Positions 25,380-38,362 of a stretch of 64,000 bases of DNA are shown piece by piece. How positions within the stretch are numbered: position 1 is the stretch's first letter; each line of letters begins with the position of its first letter. Source of the stretch: Epiperipatus broadwayi (taxonomy: Eukaryota > Onychophora > Udeonychophora > Euonychophora > Peripatidae); NCBI GenBank assembly GCA_028023455.1, contig JAQFVV010000182.1:2296001-2360000 (forward strand). Direction: 5' to 3'. The position numbers and the translations under genes are program-made. The notes under the pieces are model-generated. The model was not told the DNA's origin, ran no database searches, and worked only from the letters and a program-made list of their open reading frames with translations.

Positions 25380-27309
25380 CGTTGTCATAAATTTTATCAA
25401 AGTGGAGAATTTACACAAGATGAAAATGGTTTAGATGAATATTGCAGATGGTGTGCAGAAGGTGGACGACTTATTTGTTGTGACTATTGCCCTAATGCTT
25501 TTTGTAAAAGTTGTATTATTAGAAACTTGGGTCGTGGCGAACTTTCTTCTATTCTGGATGCTGCCGAAGATGCTAAATGGCATTGTTATGTTTGTAATCC
25601 ATTGCCTCTTACAAGTTTGGTAGAAAGTTGTGACCATGTGCTTAAAGTTTTTGAAAAAAAAGATGTTAAAAAAGATAAACGTCGTTCCTCTCCTTCTCGA
25701 TTAACACTGTCATCAAGTGCATCTTTGAAAAATGGTGAAGTTGATGAAAATGATGCAGCAGTTAAATTAGCACATTATATTCACAAAATTCTTATTGGAA
25801 CTGATAAAATTAAAGGAAATATAGAGAATCTTCAGTCAAAACTAAATAAGTGTGTAAATAATTCACATTCTCTTGAAGGAATAAGCAAAATTAAAAAAAT
25901 TAGCCGGAAAGTACACAAAACTTTGCAAAAATATCAAGCTTATGTAAATCAAATAAATGATGACTTAGGCAGTTTAGAAGAAGAAGTAGGTAAACAAAAA
26001 CGTATTTTAAAAGAAAAACAGAAAAATGTTATCTCAAAAGATGAACCTAATAAAAAACCTCCCAAAAAATCAGGTGCTGAAAGTGATGATGATGGTGGTG
26101 TTGGAGAAAAAGAAAATAAGCGAACAGTTGATGAAAATTCTGAAAATAGTAGTAATAGAAGCTGTCGAAAGTCTAAATCTGAAACTACACAATCTTCAGG
26201 AAATACTAAATCGAAAGACTCAGTGACAGATAATAAGGACACTTCTGATGATATTCATTCAAATGAAGATAATGTAAAAGAAACCACACCTACAATTTTG
26301 GATATCTGTAAAACTGAACCTACTGAATCTGTTGATCGAAATTCTTCGGACAAAGTAATGAAAAGGATAAAGTCTACTAAAGGAAACTGTACTAAAGAAT
26401 CTCTCACTTTAGATCAAGATACTCATATGTCCTCAGAAGAAGAAGGTAAAGATTCCGACAGTTCTTGTAAAAAAGAAAATAAGATCAAAAGCAAAATAGA
26501 AAATGAGGCAAATGAAGCTGCCAAAAAAGCATTATTGGAAGAAATAAAAACTGATTCCTCTGATGATGGAGGTAATAAAGAAGCTGATTCTGCCGAGGAA
26601 ATTAAAAAACTCTTAAAACAAATTACTGCTATTGAGAATCCTGATGTAGAGGATTCTGAAAAAGAATCTGAAGGAATTAAAAAGGGGGACCAAGATATTA
26701 AAGATAATTCTGGCAGTATTGTTAGAAAAAACAAAAAATTGGCTATTAAAAATGAAAAATGTGATAATGATTTACCTTGTATTTCAAAGGATGTAGTAAA
26801 TGCAGAAAGTGCATTGATCGAGAGTTCGGATTCTGATAAAAAAGAGGAGGATGATGCAAAATCTTCAGTTAGTTTAACTGGGAGTCCAAGAGGACCTAGA
26901 CAGAAAACTACTCTAAGGAAACACATGAGAGTAAGTCCTCCAATCTCAGATGAAGAAGCACACAAAAAGAGAACTAAAAAAAAAAATAATTTGAAAACTA
27001 TTGATTCTTCAGATTCAAACTGTGGAACAAGTTCTGATTCTGATAGCAGTTTAGATTTATCTGTTGAAACCATAGTTGAAAAGCCTAAACCTAAAGAAAA
27101 AAGTGTTGCTGTAAAACCAGTGGTAAGTGATGAAGGCAAAGTTACTAAAAAAAGAAAAAAATCAAATGAATCTGATATTGATAAAGAAATTGAACGTTTA
27201 TCAAAATTGCCTCTACATAAAAAAGTAAAGGTTCAACAAAGTGGAGATGAAGATGGAGAAGACACTGCTGCACCATCCACCTCATTAAATTTAGGTTCAA
27301 AGTCAAGAG
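25380..27309 (+). CDS. ATRX: ATRX/XNP-like gene, exon B (PHD half of ADD plus acidic region)
   Basis: A 1,930-bp exon of 643 codons plus one base, with no stop in frame. Codons 1-75 complete the ADD domain: C2 closes the GATA-like finger, and the PHD-type ligands are visible as CRWCAEGG (22, 25), ICCDYC (33/34, 37), FCKSC (42, 45) and HCYVC (69, 72). This is the module that reads H3K9me3 with unmodified H3K4 in known ATRX proteins. Codons about 125-215 look like coiled coil (KLAHYIHK through LEEEVGKQKRIL), at the place where vertebrate ATRX also has helices after ADD. The rest is a disordered Asp/Glu/Ser/Lys-rich tract with many SSDSD-type casein-kinase-like sites and basic KKRKK patches. The acceptor is CAATAG before 25380 and the donor GTAAGT is at 27310, phase 1. 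The frame stays open past the donor to 27344, but the strong donor and the AT-rich sequence beyond it indicate intron. The SNF2 helicase region is not in this exon. Confidence 0.93.
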
Positions 27310-29339
27310 GTAAGTTAATTTTTATATATATAATTTTTGTTTAAGTTGATTATCTTTAACATGAGAAAATAATTTTCTTTATTCTAATAAAAGAGATAAA
27401 TATTTATTTTGTTTAGATTTTATATTAATATGCAAAAATGCCTTGAATAAATTTTTTACTACTTTGATTTTTTTTTTTTAATTTGATAAAAAAATATTAT
27501 TGTCTTAAAATGATTTCATTAAAAATTTATCTTTTTAACTATTTTTTTTTTTTTAAAGATATTAAGCCATCTATTAATCAAATTTATAATTTTTAAACAA
27601 AATATTTTCTATCATTTAAAATTTCAAGAATATATATGAATATCAAGTAATCTTTTCTGTAATAAGGCATTGTGTTTAATTACAAAAATAAATGCAAGCA
27701 CATTGTTGTGTTTTGATTAACTAAAAAAAAAATACTTTTTGTTTAAATGATAAATATTTTTTTAAAATTTATTTTAAATTATAAAGAATAAAAGAGAAAT
27801 AAATAATTGTATTCAGTTTTCTTTATTTATATATATAAAAATTATTCTGGTTTGATTAAAGAAGTTTCTGCAATTTTACTTTGTATGTGACTTGAATAAA
27901 TGTAAGATTTTATAAGAGAAAATTTTAAATTGAGATGAGTATATATATATTTTATTAATTTTAATTAGCTCTTTAAATAATAGCTATTAAATATGTAGCT
28001 CTGGGAGTATATAATAATATTTATGAAGTAATAATCTTTAAATGCACGTAATAGTACAAGGATTCTTTACGAGTCATTTGAATAGTAGTAATATGCGCAT
28101 TGATATGAGAAGGCATTATTTATACATTTATTAAAATGATTTTAGAAAGTCTGAGTTGTATAAAAGATTTTTATAGCGTACACATTTGAAGTCTTTACTT
28201 CATAAATATATATTAATGTATTGTAATTATAGCTATTCAGGAAAAAGTGGAATTTTGTGATTTTAAATATGTTGATTTAGAATATCAAATTTACACTAAT
28301 TTAAAATTGTTAAAAACATAAAAATTCATTTGCTATTTGAATCATAACTGAATTTCGTAGTATTGACAGTTCACATTCATTGCTCAATAATTTTTTAATA
28401 TAAATTGAAAGTACAAGAATGAATAAGATCATTATTCTCAAAAAATATATTTTAAAAAAATATTCTAGATTATTAGATTGCAATATTTGATTAGGCTCAA
28501 ATGTTAAAATGTTTATTGTTTCTTCTTATACTCATATATGAATTAAATTATAACATATTTATGTATATAATATGTTTCATATATACAAAATAGTTATTGA
28601 AAACATTTTTAAAGAACATATGAAAACTATATTTGGAAAAAATCAAAAGTATGGTATTAATTAGATGATATTTTATGTTTGTTATCTCTTTCCTGACTTG
28701 AACCAACAATTTATTCAGTTAATGTATGGATTTTAAAAATATTTTTTATTATTTGATAATTTTGTTTCTAGAATGTAAAAGTGATAAGATTTTTTTTTAG
28801 GATTTTTTTGTTGTTTGTAATGATTTCCTTTTAACCTTTTATTATAAGCTTACATTTGACACACTTAATAATTAACATTCTTAACAACATACATATATAT
28901 ATAAACATTAAAAGTATAGTAGGAAATTGTGAAATCTTCTAATTAGTGTATATATATTTATGGCATAATTGTTATTTCTTGATGATATGCAATTCTTGTA
29001 GTTTATATTTAAAATCTATTAACATGAACTATTCAGACATTTAAAGTTTAATTTTGTAATTTACTTAAGAGAATTTGAGGACAGTGAGAATTTTTTTTAT
29101 AAGTTTAAAATTGGTATGTTCCTTTTTTTTTAATTTGTTAATTATGAATTGAATTTTTTTTTTCATTTTTTACATAATTCTTTTAAATTAGGGATTTATA
29201 TTATTTAAAAAAGATGTGATTTTTATTTATAATCTAATATATAGTGTTTGCATAGAACAAGTGATGATATATACATAAAACTTAATTTTTATATAATAGT
29301 GAAATGAAAGCTCAACTTATTTATAATGAAAACTTTGGG
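27310..29339 (+). other. Start of next ATRX-like intron, unassigned
   Basis: AT-rich sequence with long T and A runs following the exon B donor. No exon, repeat boundary or coding relic was recognised. The next exon of the gene should begin with two bases completing a codon (phase 1), but I could not find a SNF2-type exon anywhere up to 64000. Confidence 0.6.
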
Positions 29340-29398
29340 TAGTGTTCTGTTCTACCGTATCAGCCACTTGATGGTGCTATTTCTAGCTAAATTGCATT

Positions 29399-29845
29399 CT
29401 TTCTACGATAAAACATAGAAAGAGTCTGTTTACTCTGCTGCCAGCTACCGTTGTGGCTTTTTTCTATGCTAAAAGCACAGAAAAATGCCTTCATTGGCTG
29501 CCATAGTTGCTTGTGTTATGCACGTTATTGTAATGCTGGTGGCTTGTTTATTTTCGCTACAGTATCGTGTGAGGTGTGTTGATTGCATCATGTCTAAATA
29601 ATTTAACTTTTGAGATCCAATTTAGGGAGCCTCCTTTCTACAATAAAACACAGAAAGAGTCCGTTTACTCTGCTGCTGGCTACTGCTATGGCTTTTCTAA
29701 TGCTAAAAGCACAGAAAAATTCCTTCATTGGCTGCCATAATTGCTTGTGTTACGCACGTTATCGTAATGGTGGCTTGTCTATTTTCACTACAGTATCATG
29801 TGAGGGTGTGTTGATTGCATCGTGTCTAAATAATTTAACTTTTCA
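29399..29845. repeat. Tandem duplication inside TA element, units of about 210 bp
   Basis: Unit 1 (about 29399-29608) and unit 2 (about 29634-29845) share most of their sequence, for example CACAGAAAAATKCCTTCATTG and CTAAATAATTTAACTTTT. They differ at scattered positions, so the duplication is older than the one at 37.5 kb. An open frame at 29610-29876 falls here but has no recognisable product. Confidence 0.88.
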
Positions 29846-30265
29846 GGTTCAACTTTTTTTTTTTCATATGAACTGACCTACTGGTACCTTCTAACAGTTT
29901 CAACAGTGTACTCGCTGTTCCATCAGGACTGTGTAAGCCTCACAAATTGGATTTTAAGGTGTTACACAGCACTATTTCAAAAATCCCAATGAAAGTAATG
30001 TATCGTGAGAAATCGAGACAAGGAAGGTGGCTGCTTTGAAGTCTGAAAATTGGCAATTACCAGACACTGGAGTTGGATTTCCATTTTAATAGTTTGTTAT
30101 AATTATTAACTTTAATGGGTAAATTGCAATCTAATTTACTTTTTCACCCCCAAAACGCAGTGTCTGATTAATTACTGTCCAAAAAAAGGGTAATACCTTT
30201 TATTTTTTTATTAAAAAAGTACCGTAACTTTTCCGATCCACTATATTTACTATTATTTGTTATTA

Positions 30266-30548
30266 AACTAAAGATTAGCCTTTCAGACTAACATACATAC
30301 GCTTTTTACGAATGTTAATAATAATAAATGAATACTTAAGTACTGGACATGAAAGCGTGAGGATAAATCAATCACTTTAAATTACTTAAGATTTACCCAT
30401 ATATAAGCATTTGGGTTGAATGAATAAGTGGATTCATTTATTCGTTCGCAAAGACTTTATCTTGTGTTGGAAATGAAAGTATTCATTTATTATTATTAAC
30501 ATTCGTAAAAAGCGCATGTACGTTAGCCTGAAAGGCTAATCTTTAGTT
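30266..30548. mobile_element. Nested MITE with about 76-bp terminal inverted repeats
   Basis: The left end AACTAAAGATTAGCCTTTCA and the right end (its reverse complement, GGCTAATCTTTAGTT) extend inward through CGCTTTTTACGAATGTTAAT to about 76 bp with a few mismatches. Total length is 283 bp. It lies inside the TA-flanked element 29342-30997. The target duplication is uncertain; ATTA lies before the left end and CATTA after the right end. Confidence 0.85.
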
Positions 30549-30999
30549 CATTACAATTTATAAACATAGCGCTATATAAATAAATGCCTCATTTACATAT
30601 ATTATTTGTTATTAAAAAACTAATACAATTTTTTATGCACACACCCAAAAATGCCACTATGATTAATTACTGTCCCAAAAAGATCAAAGTTGGCTTTCAT
30701 TGTAAAATTTTGTTTGAATTACTATCCAAAAAAGTCTCTAATGTACTATTATTTGCTATTCGAAAGTAACGGAATTTTTTATCGACACACACACACACAC
30801 AAAAAGCCAGTCTCTGATTAATAACTGTCCCATAAAGTCCAAAAAGTCGGCTTACATTTTTATATTTTGTTTGAATTTTTTAATTTTATGGAAATCATAT
30901 TTCTTTAGAATCGCTAGCCCAGGAACGTTATATCATATCAATGTGTTTTTGCTTAGCATCAACGCCATCAAGCGGCTGATACGATATATCAGAACACTA

Positions 31000-33900
31000 T
31001 CAAACTTGGAAATTATGTATTGGTTTCAAATTAATTTCTAGCTTCCAAATTTTAATTACTATTATAAGTTGTAAAAAAATTGGAGATCATGATATGCTCA
31101 TTGAATAAATTTATTTTTACATAATGCATTCAATTTTAACATATTGAAAATTGGTTATATTTAATTCATAATTGTTATTAAACAACAGAATATTAATTTT
31201 AAAAAATAAAATTTTCATTTTATATATATTTTTGCATTGCATTTTTTTTGTTTTTTTTGTACAGAATTTGTCTATATAAGTATGTTTAAATAAGATAGTG
31301 GTTTGTTGACCTTTTCATCTGTGCATTATATTAAAATTGTTGTGTTCCTAAGATTTTTTTTTTTATGTGTTAATTCTGATATGTCTAAGAATTTATTACG
31401 CTTATTAAGAATGTAATATCATTAGTTTGGTATTTTTAGTTCCTTGATCTTTTCTGTATAATAATTTTGCCATGTCAAAAGAACATTCAGTATTAATTTA
31501 ACAAAATACTTCTTATCCCTTTATAAATCTTAATATCTTTATGTCTTTTATCATCACAAACTGATATGGATTTTTATGAATTGGTTCAAAGTATAGTTTT
31601 TACAATAAAATCCAGTTTGCATGATGTGAAGGTAATATGAAATTATTAATATTATTGCAGTTTATAAGTTTTATTATAGAGAATCATTTATTTTATCAAA
31701 GGCATTAATAATTCAGCAGTATGTGAAGTAACCATTTACATAACCATTTTATTATAAGTATTTTAATAATATTATTCTCTAAACTTAGTTAGATCACATA
31801 TACAGAGCGATAATAAATAACAAAATGATTAAAAACTTTACTTAAATAAATTACGCTCGCCATCCTTCATTGAATTTTATACATAGGTTTAATAATTTAA
31901 AATAACTCGCCTTGACACGATGGGGGGTGTAAAAAGAGAAACTTAAAAAAAAAGCAATTTATATAGCTTGTTATTGTTTTACCTTTAAGAGTTTAAGCTT
32001 GGTGTCTTACCTGTTCTACAGCCCTTGAGACTTTGAGAGCAGTGTAGAAGTATACATATTTAACTAATTGAAATTTCTTCCTCCATCATTATAGTTAATA
32101 TATGCAAACAAAATTATAAATTCTTAAATTGTTAATCATTAAGCCAGCAGATTTGCCATAATAAGATAATATAAAATATACATAATTTACGAGGTTAAGA
32201 CGAGAACTGTTAATATTATATAATGTTAAGTTACAGTTACAAATGTGGATTAATTAAATATTTTTACTGGCACTAAATGACTTGGGGATTTCTGTGGATG
32301 TGTAGACGCATTCCTCTCTGGGCTGGCATGACAATGTTAGGACATGGTTTAAACTGCATCTTGATGGAACTTCTTGGACACCATTTCACCGATGACTCTG
32401 GAGAAGCTGACACCCGTCTACTCACTCATGCTGGTAGGTACGGTTAACATAATTATTTTCTTCTTAGACAGGGTAACGAATATCTTTTTAAATTTTAAAA
32501 TAATTTATAATAGTAATAAGTTAATTCTGCGTAGTGACAGGGTGATTCTAAATAATAATGGGAGTATTAACTAACAATGCCCCATTCGATGTTTTTATAT
32601 CTTGTGTTACTCCTGGGGTTATACCTTGTGAGTATGCTTAATGGATTTGAAACCCATAACACGAATTGCTATGCCTCTAATTCTTCATTTCCTCATACCG
32701 TTCTGCAGCCAATATGGTTTCCTGATCTTTGTTTTCTATTTCTGTTTAACACCTTAAAACATCTAAAGTGTTCAACTGTAGGTGATGGAATGTTAGGATA
32801 AAGAACTACTGCACTTATGTTCCTTTCATTAATGTCTACCTATCTTTTTCCCATTGTATAAAATATTTTTGCATTTTTCGTTAATGGATTTTAATTTATA
32901 AAAATGTAATTTTCTTTAAATGCAAATGCATGACTTAAATGATTAACTTTTAGCTTTTAGAAAAATGATGTAATGTTGTACACACATACATGTATCTATT
33001 ACTAATGTGTGCAGATATTAATAATAAATTATACGTATACAATAAGAGATAGGTTGATTTAAGTAACCATGAAGCAAGTATATCTGTCTATGGATATATG
33101 CTGCTTCAATATATAAATTTTTTTTTTTTACTTTTTTTTCTTCAAGTAATTATAATATATTAGTAAGATGTACTACTATACATTTTACAAAAGCATCTGT
33201 CACTTCACTTTCGAAAAATGTCAGCAATACATTCCTAAGTTCTAAAATTTGGCATAGCACTTTATCTCTGGGTAATCATCTCTGGGTAATCATTTTATAT
33301 TGAAGAACAAAAGCAAAAATTTGTACTGAGCTTTCAAAGATATACAATTTTTTTTTTTTTTAAAAAACATGTTTTTAAAGATTTTGATATAATTTATCAT
33401 ATTTAGAAGTTGGACAAGTACAAGTTTTAAAGTTACTAATAATATTTTTGAAACTATGGTTTCTCTTTGCCAAAAAAAAAATCAAACATGTGGATATAAT
33501 ATTTGTGCTTATAGTTTTTTTTATCTATTAATAGAGCCTACCTTTGAAGAAGCTCCAGCTGATCAAATTCCTAAATGTGATATAATAGTCAAAAATATCT
33601 TGTCTTAATATATATATATGTTGGGTAAGATTTTCAGCATAGAAATTGATTTCCATTAATTAACAAATAAATCTTAATATATGAGTTTTACTATTAATGT
33701 CACTAGATTTTTCTCATTATAAAGCAAAATATCCCCAGGAAAGTTTATTAGTAATTGTTTTGTCAGTAGCATCTACATTTTAAATTTTATTTTATCATTA
33801 GAAGGAATAATATTTATAATTTGCCTTTTTGCTTCATCACCAAACATTTTTTAGTATTTCACAATAAGCTGGGAAAATAAGATTCTCTGTTTTAGTAAGT

Positions 33901-36900
33901 GATTTTAACTTAAGATGGACCTTTTCAGAAATAGTAACTTTTTTCAAAATTTTTGTTTAATTTGCATGTCCAATAATTTTTTGAAATAATCTTTAGTTTT
34001 TAAAGCAAGATCAGTTTATTTTGTAATAAAGAGGAGTTTGAATTTAGAAAAAACCATTGAGCTGTTGGACAGCCCCCCCCCCCCCCCATATCAAGCCAGT
34101 ATACAAGAGTTTAAATATTTATCTGAATATTGTTTAATTTTTCTTATTTTTTTAAGTATAATTTTGTCTTCTAAGAGATATTTGAAAAAGTGTCATTACT
34201 ACTACTTACTTTATCATTCATAGTTTGCTCAGTATCAAATTTTTATTTAATAATAAATTTATTCAATTGAGTTATTATGATGATAAAAATTTTTTTTCTA
34301 AAATAATAGATTTTTACGAAAAATTGAATTAGTTATTATTGAAATTGTTTATTAAAAAATATATTTCTTGATCTTAAATATAAGATATTTCAGTTAAAGA
34401 TGTTATCACTTGCAATGTTTATATATTGAGGTGGTATTTTTCTACCTCATAATAGAATAACAGATGTTTTTATATCTATTTTTATTATGTTTGTATGTAA
34501 AATTTATTTAATTAATAAATAAAATGTCGAAAATAGATGGTTAACGCAATGGTGGTGGTGGTTGGGATATGCTTCATTGTAAAAAAAATAAGTAAAATTG
34601 AATGAGTTAATCGCACAAAAATAATTATCAATAATTTGATAAAACCCAGGCAAGAAAATTAGATCTGGAGCCAAAATAACAAAAGAAAATATTTTCTTGT
34701 TGCATGGCTATTATAAATGTTCCTAAAATTAGAACTGAAGTATAAGTTTTAATAAGAAAATGCCAAGTGAAAGAAGGAGGGGGGCATTTTGATTAAAAGG
34801 AACAGGTACCGTATTTCAAGAAGTTTTATCAATTTTCTGGCTAGATCAACAGTGATTTCTTCTGGAAAATTACTTTCCTATAGCTGTCTCTACATCTGCT
34901 GGAGCATAACACCACATCCAATTCCCAAAAGATAAAGAATCATCAGTGTGCTAGTCAGAGAATTATGTCAATGTTCAGTGTCGACTTTTGCAAATAATAA
35001 ATCGCATGTAATATCAGATTACCGTTAAGAGCATAACACCATTCCAGTCTAACGATTTGAATGCCAACCAAATTAATGCATGAGCTCATGATATACAACG
35101 TTCGTCATATGTGTCAAACTTCACCAAATGAGCAAGAACTCAATTTTAGGACTGGATAAATATAAACTATTTTATAATGTGCAATTGAACTCATTATTTT
35201 TAATAAGACTCAGTGCAATAGTTTAGAAACAATGAAGCATATCATGTAAATAAGTTCTAACATATATATTATGTAATTCGCTCTCTTGCATATATATGTA
35301 ATTTGTATTTTTTTTTATGTTTGTCATTTACTTGGTTTTTTTTTTATTTAATTATTATGTAATTTGGTGGAGTAGGATTCGATCCATTCCTCAAGGAAGA
35401 TTAAAGGATAATTATTTATAGTATTGTGAGTATTAAAGATCTCTTATAGATTCGCTAATTTTTTAAATAAGCGCTGTTGGAGAGAGATTTGTTATTATTA
35501 GTTAATACCATTTTGATATGTGCACCCAGGCCATATTCTTTGGCAATAGAGATGAATCTTGTTAGCAGAGTTAAGGCATTTAATCTCTACGTCTAGATTG
35601 ATTAGTTTTGCTTGCTCATTCGTGGCAGTTCACATATATCTCTTAGGAATATTATATGTCGTGCTATATATAATATTTATTTAGAGTTGGATTTAGATTT
35701 CGTAATAATTAATTGTAAGAGTCTTTAAGTGGAGCAAGGAAGTAATTTGTGTAGGGATTTAAAATGTAGATCGAATCCCTTCATTAGATTGTATAAAAAG
35801 TTAGAATTAATAAAAAGTTTTTTTCTTTAACTAATACTTATGTATTATTTAAAATTAATTATTAAGTTCAACATAGTGATATCTCTCTATTATTAGTAGT
35901 TTATTTTGTTAAAAAAAAGGGATTAATGAGAAACGTTTAACTGTGATGGGTGTTTGTGTATATAAATAATTAGTTTATCATATATGATTGCTAGTAAAAA
36001 TGAAGACCAACTTGTTAAAATAATTCCTTGCTGGTTCCAGGCTTCAGTCTGGTGGCATCTGCTAGTAGTCATATAGATTGCATAGACATCAACTTGTACC
36101 ACCACAATATAGTTCACAAACCAAATATGTATCAAACATGAACTTTGTCGGACATTATGAATAACTGTAAGAGACGTATTTGGTTAGATAATTCATTTAA
36201 AAATGCAAGTAGCATCTTGTTTGCATTGTAAACTGCACACTTGCTAATTATTCCAAAGCTCATTCTAGTGTAGTGTTAGTACATGTTTTAATAACTTAAC
36301 ATAATACTTGTAACAAATTTGTTGAACAAAAGAGCTTCAAAGAAGTCCTGTTAAGAATCACTAACAATTGAAAAAGTAAGATCCATTAAAATACCACTTA
36401 GAAATTTTTAGTTTTTAAAATGATGGAGTGCATGATTTTCTTTTAAAATTTTAATATCTTTTTAAAAAAAATCTATTTTTAAAATATTGTCTACACAATT
36501 TTTGAAATAAGTATATCTTTAAATTTTATGTTATATATCGAGAAGAAAAAAAACTTCATTCCAAACTGATCAAATGATTTTTATTGCCTTTTTAAAAACC
36601 TCTTCTAACTTTTAAAAAAAAAAAAGAATCTTTCTGTGCAAATTCATATTTGTAAATTTCTTTTTTTTTTTTTTTTGAGAAATTCAAAAACCTTTAATAT
36701 AAATATCTGATTTGAAATTGAGATTTGTTATTAATTATGATAAATGGAAAAATATTAGGGTGAAAAATTAACCAGAAATTGATTCTCTTGAATATGATGG
36801 AATGATCCAAAATTCTTTTATTAAAATAACTATACAAATATTTACTTAAAGAAAAGAGGTATATAATAAATGGGAACTTGTAATAATAAATAATTTTAAA

Positions 36901-37545
36901 CAATAACAAAAGAACAAATATAAGTTTGAGAAGAAATTCCATTAATTAATTTTACAGGTATTAATTTTAATTAAATACAATAATCTTTAGAATTTATGTG
37001 AAACTAATGAGTTAATGCTTTTAGAATTATAATAAAAAACTAAAAAAAATTAGATTTTTAACAATTTTTGCTGCTTTTTAATGTTATTTTTTCATTACAT
37101 AAATTTTCATCTATACATTGTAATGTTGGTAACTTTTTTATTATTTGATAACATTTTTTGTGACTTGAAATGTGCTTATTTTGGAAATAATATATATATT
37201 TTTTATTGTTAGAAATACTTTGTCAGTAGAATTATGCTATGATGTTTGGAGTTGAAATCTTTCCATATTTATATATATAATTGTATGTACATTATTTCCT
37301 CATGATTATTTATTTATGTTTGTATTCTAAGTTTTTTTGTGTTGTGAATTTTTATCTAAATCATTATTTATTTCTTGTTTACTTAATTTATTGTATGATC
37401 TCTAGATATAGAAAAGACTTTTTACACCAGCAGTTGTAAATATAGGAGCATTAAAAATTTAAATGATTGTCACATCTTAAAAAAATGTTCATTTTTCTAA
37501 TACATAAACATTCTGAAAGATTTTGTTTAGGTCTATATATATTAG
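31000..37545. other. Unassigned intronic or intergenic sequence
   Basis: No gene is supportable. Three places stand out by composition. A GC-richer island lies at about 32275-32445. A 15-base C tract lies at 34073-34087. A mixed-composition block spans about 34800-35800, perhaps an old retroelement or LTR, although no TG..CA ends or coding motif were found. A short TTAATAG-preceded stretch at 33535-33605 looks exon-like but ends in a stop after 23 codons. Confidence 0.45.
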
Positions 37546-38034
37546 TTATAATGCAAAAATAATATATTGCAATTTCTAAATTTTTGGTACTTACTACATT
37601 TTTCCTTACTTTTATCATCATGTCGTCAGTTTTTTTTTTTTTACATAGCATCATCATCTTTTAATAATATAGTAACAGCTTTTGATTTTTTTTTTTTTCA
37701 ATTTCAAAGACATATTTCAGAGATTAGAAAGAATGACATATGGTATATGTGTACAATAAATTACAGCAGTCTTCATTCGTAAAGCTGTGTTATAATGCAA
37801 AAATAATATATTGCAATTTCTAAATTTTTGGTACTTATTACATTTTCCCTTACTTTTATCATCATGTCGTCAGTTTTTTTTTAACATAGAATCATCATCT
37901 TTTAATAATATATAGTAACAGCTTTTGATTTTTTTTTTTTTTTCACTTTCAAAGACATATTTCAGAGATTAGAAAGAATGACATATGGTATATGTGTACA
38001 ATAAATTACAGCAGTCTTTATTCGTAAAGCTATG
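37546..38034. repeat. Tandem duplication, two units of about 244 bp
   Basis: Units 37546-37789 and 37790-38034 both start TTATAATGCAAAAATAAT and end ATTCGTAAAGCT. They differ mainly in T-run length and a few substitutions, so the event is recent. Confidence 0.95.
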
Positions 38035-38362
38035 AGTATAAGATTAGAATACTAATTCTCGAAAGCGTTACGCAGGCATATTAAACATTATAGTATAATT
38101 ACAGCTTCACTAACGCATGTGAAAAAATCACATATGTATAATTATATCAGTGATAGATTTTTTTTTCATCTGAATAATGTCAACATAATCTTTTTTTGGA
38201 AGTAGATAGAAAAGCGTGTGCAATATTATTATAAATATATTAGAAGTACTTTTTTTTTTGATAGTAATAGACTATATAGGAATAGGCCCCTTTTTTCATC
38301 TCTATAAACAATGTTTTTGAAAGTAGATGTAAATCAAATAATGGTAGAGTGTATATGGTAAC

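Larger units (their letters stand above)
29342..30997. mobile_element. TA-flanked inverted-repeat DNA element (family with 38363-39849)
   Basis: The left end is GTGTTCTGTTCTACCGTATC. The right end in reverse complement is GTGTTCTGATATATCGTATC. Both continue into CAGCCRCTTGATGGYG. It is flanked by TA on both sides (29340-29341 and 30998-30999), which fits the Tc1/mariner/pogo superfamily. The 1.66-kb interior has no intact transposase. It carries a 210-bp tandem duplication near the left end, a nested MITE (30266-30548) and three loose copies of a 'ctgattaattactgtcc' phrase (about 30150, 30660, 30820). Confidence 0.78.

Noticed and set aside
26423-27139. 238-codon open frame on the minus strand
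   Set aside because: It is the antisense shadow of the Ser/Asp/Glu-rich ATRX exon; its composition (Ser/Phe/Leu-rich) follows from the sense codons.
25527-27344. Treating the 605-codon frame as a complete stand-alone gene
   Set aside because: The frame is open upstream to an acceptor at 25379 with conserved PHD residues before the first start, and it runs through a strong GTAAGT donor at 27310. It is an internal exon.
29610-29876. 88-codon frame in the duplicated part of the TA element
   Set aside because: The sister unit of the duplication does not keep the same frame, so it is not under coding constraint.
33535-33605. Small exon of the ATRX-like gene after an AATAG acceptor
   Set aside because: The only long frame stops after about 23 codons, no donor fits and the residues do not resemble ATRX.
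36694-36942. 82-codon minus-strand frame rich in Ile/Phe/Tyr
   Set aside because: Its hydrophobic look is a by-product of A/T-rich codons; no start context or homology was recognised.
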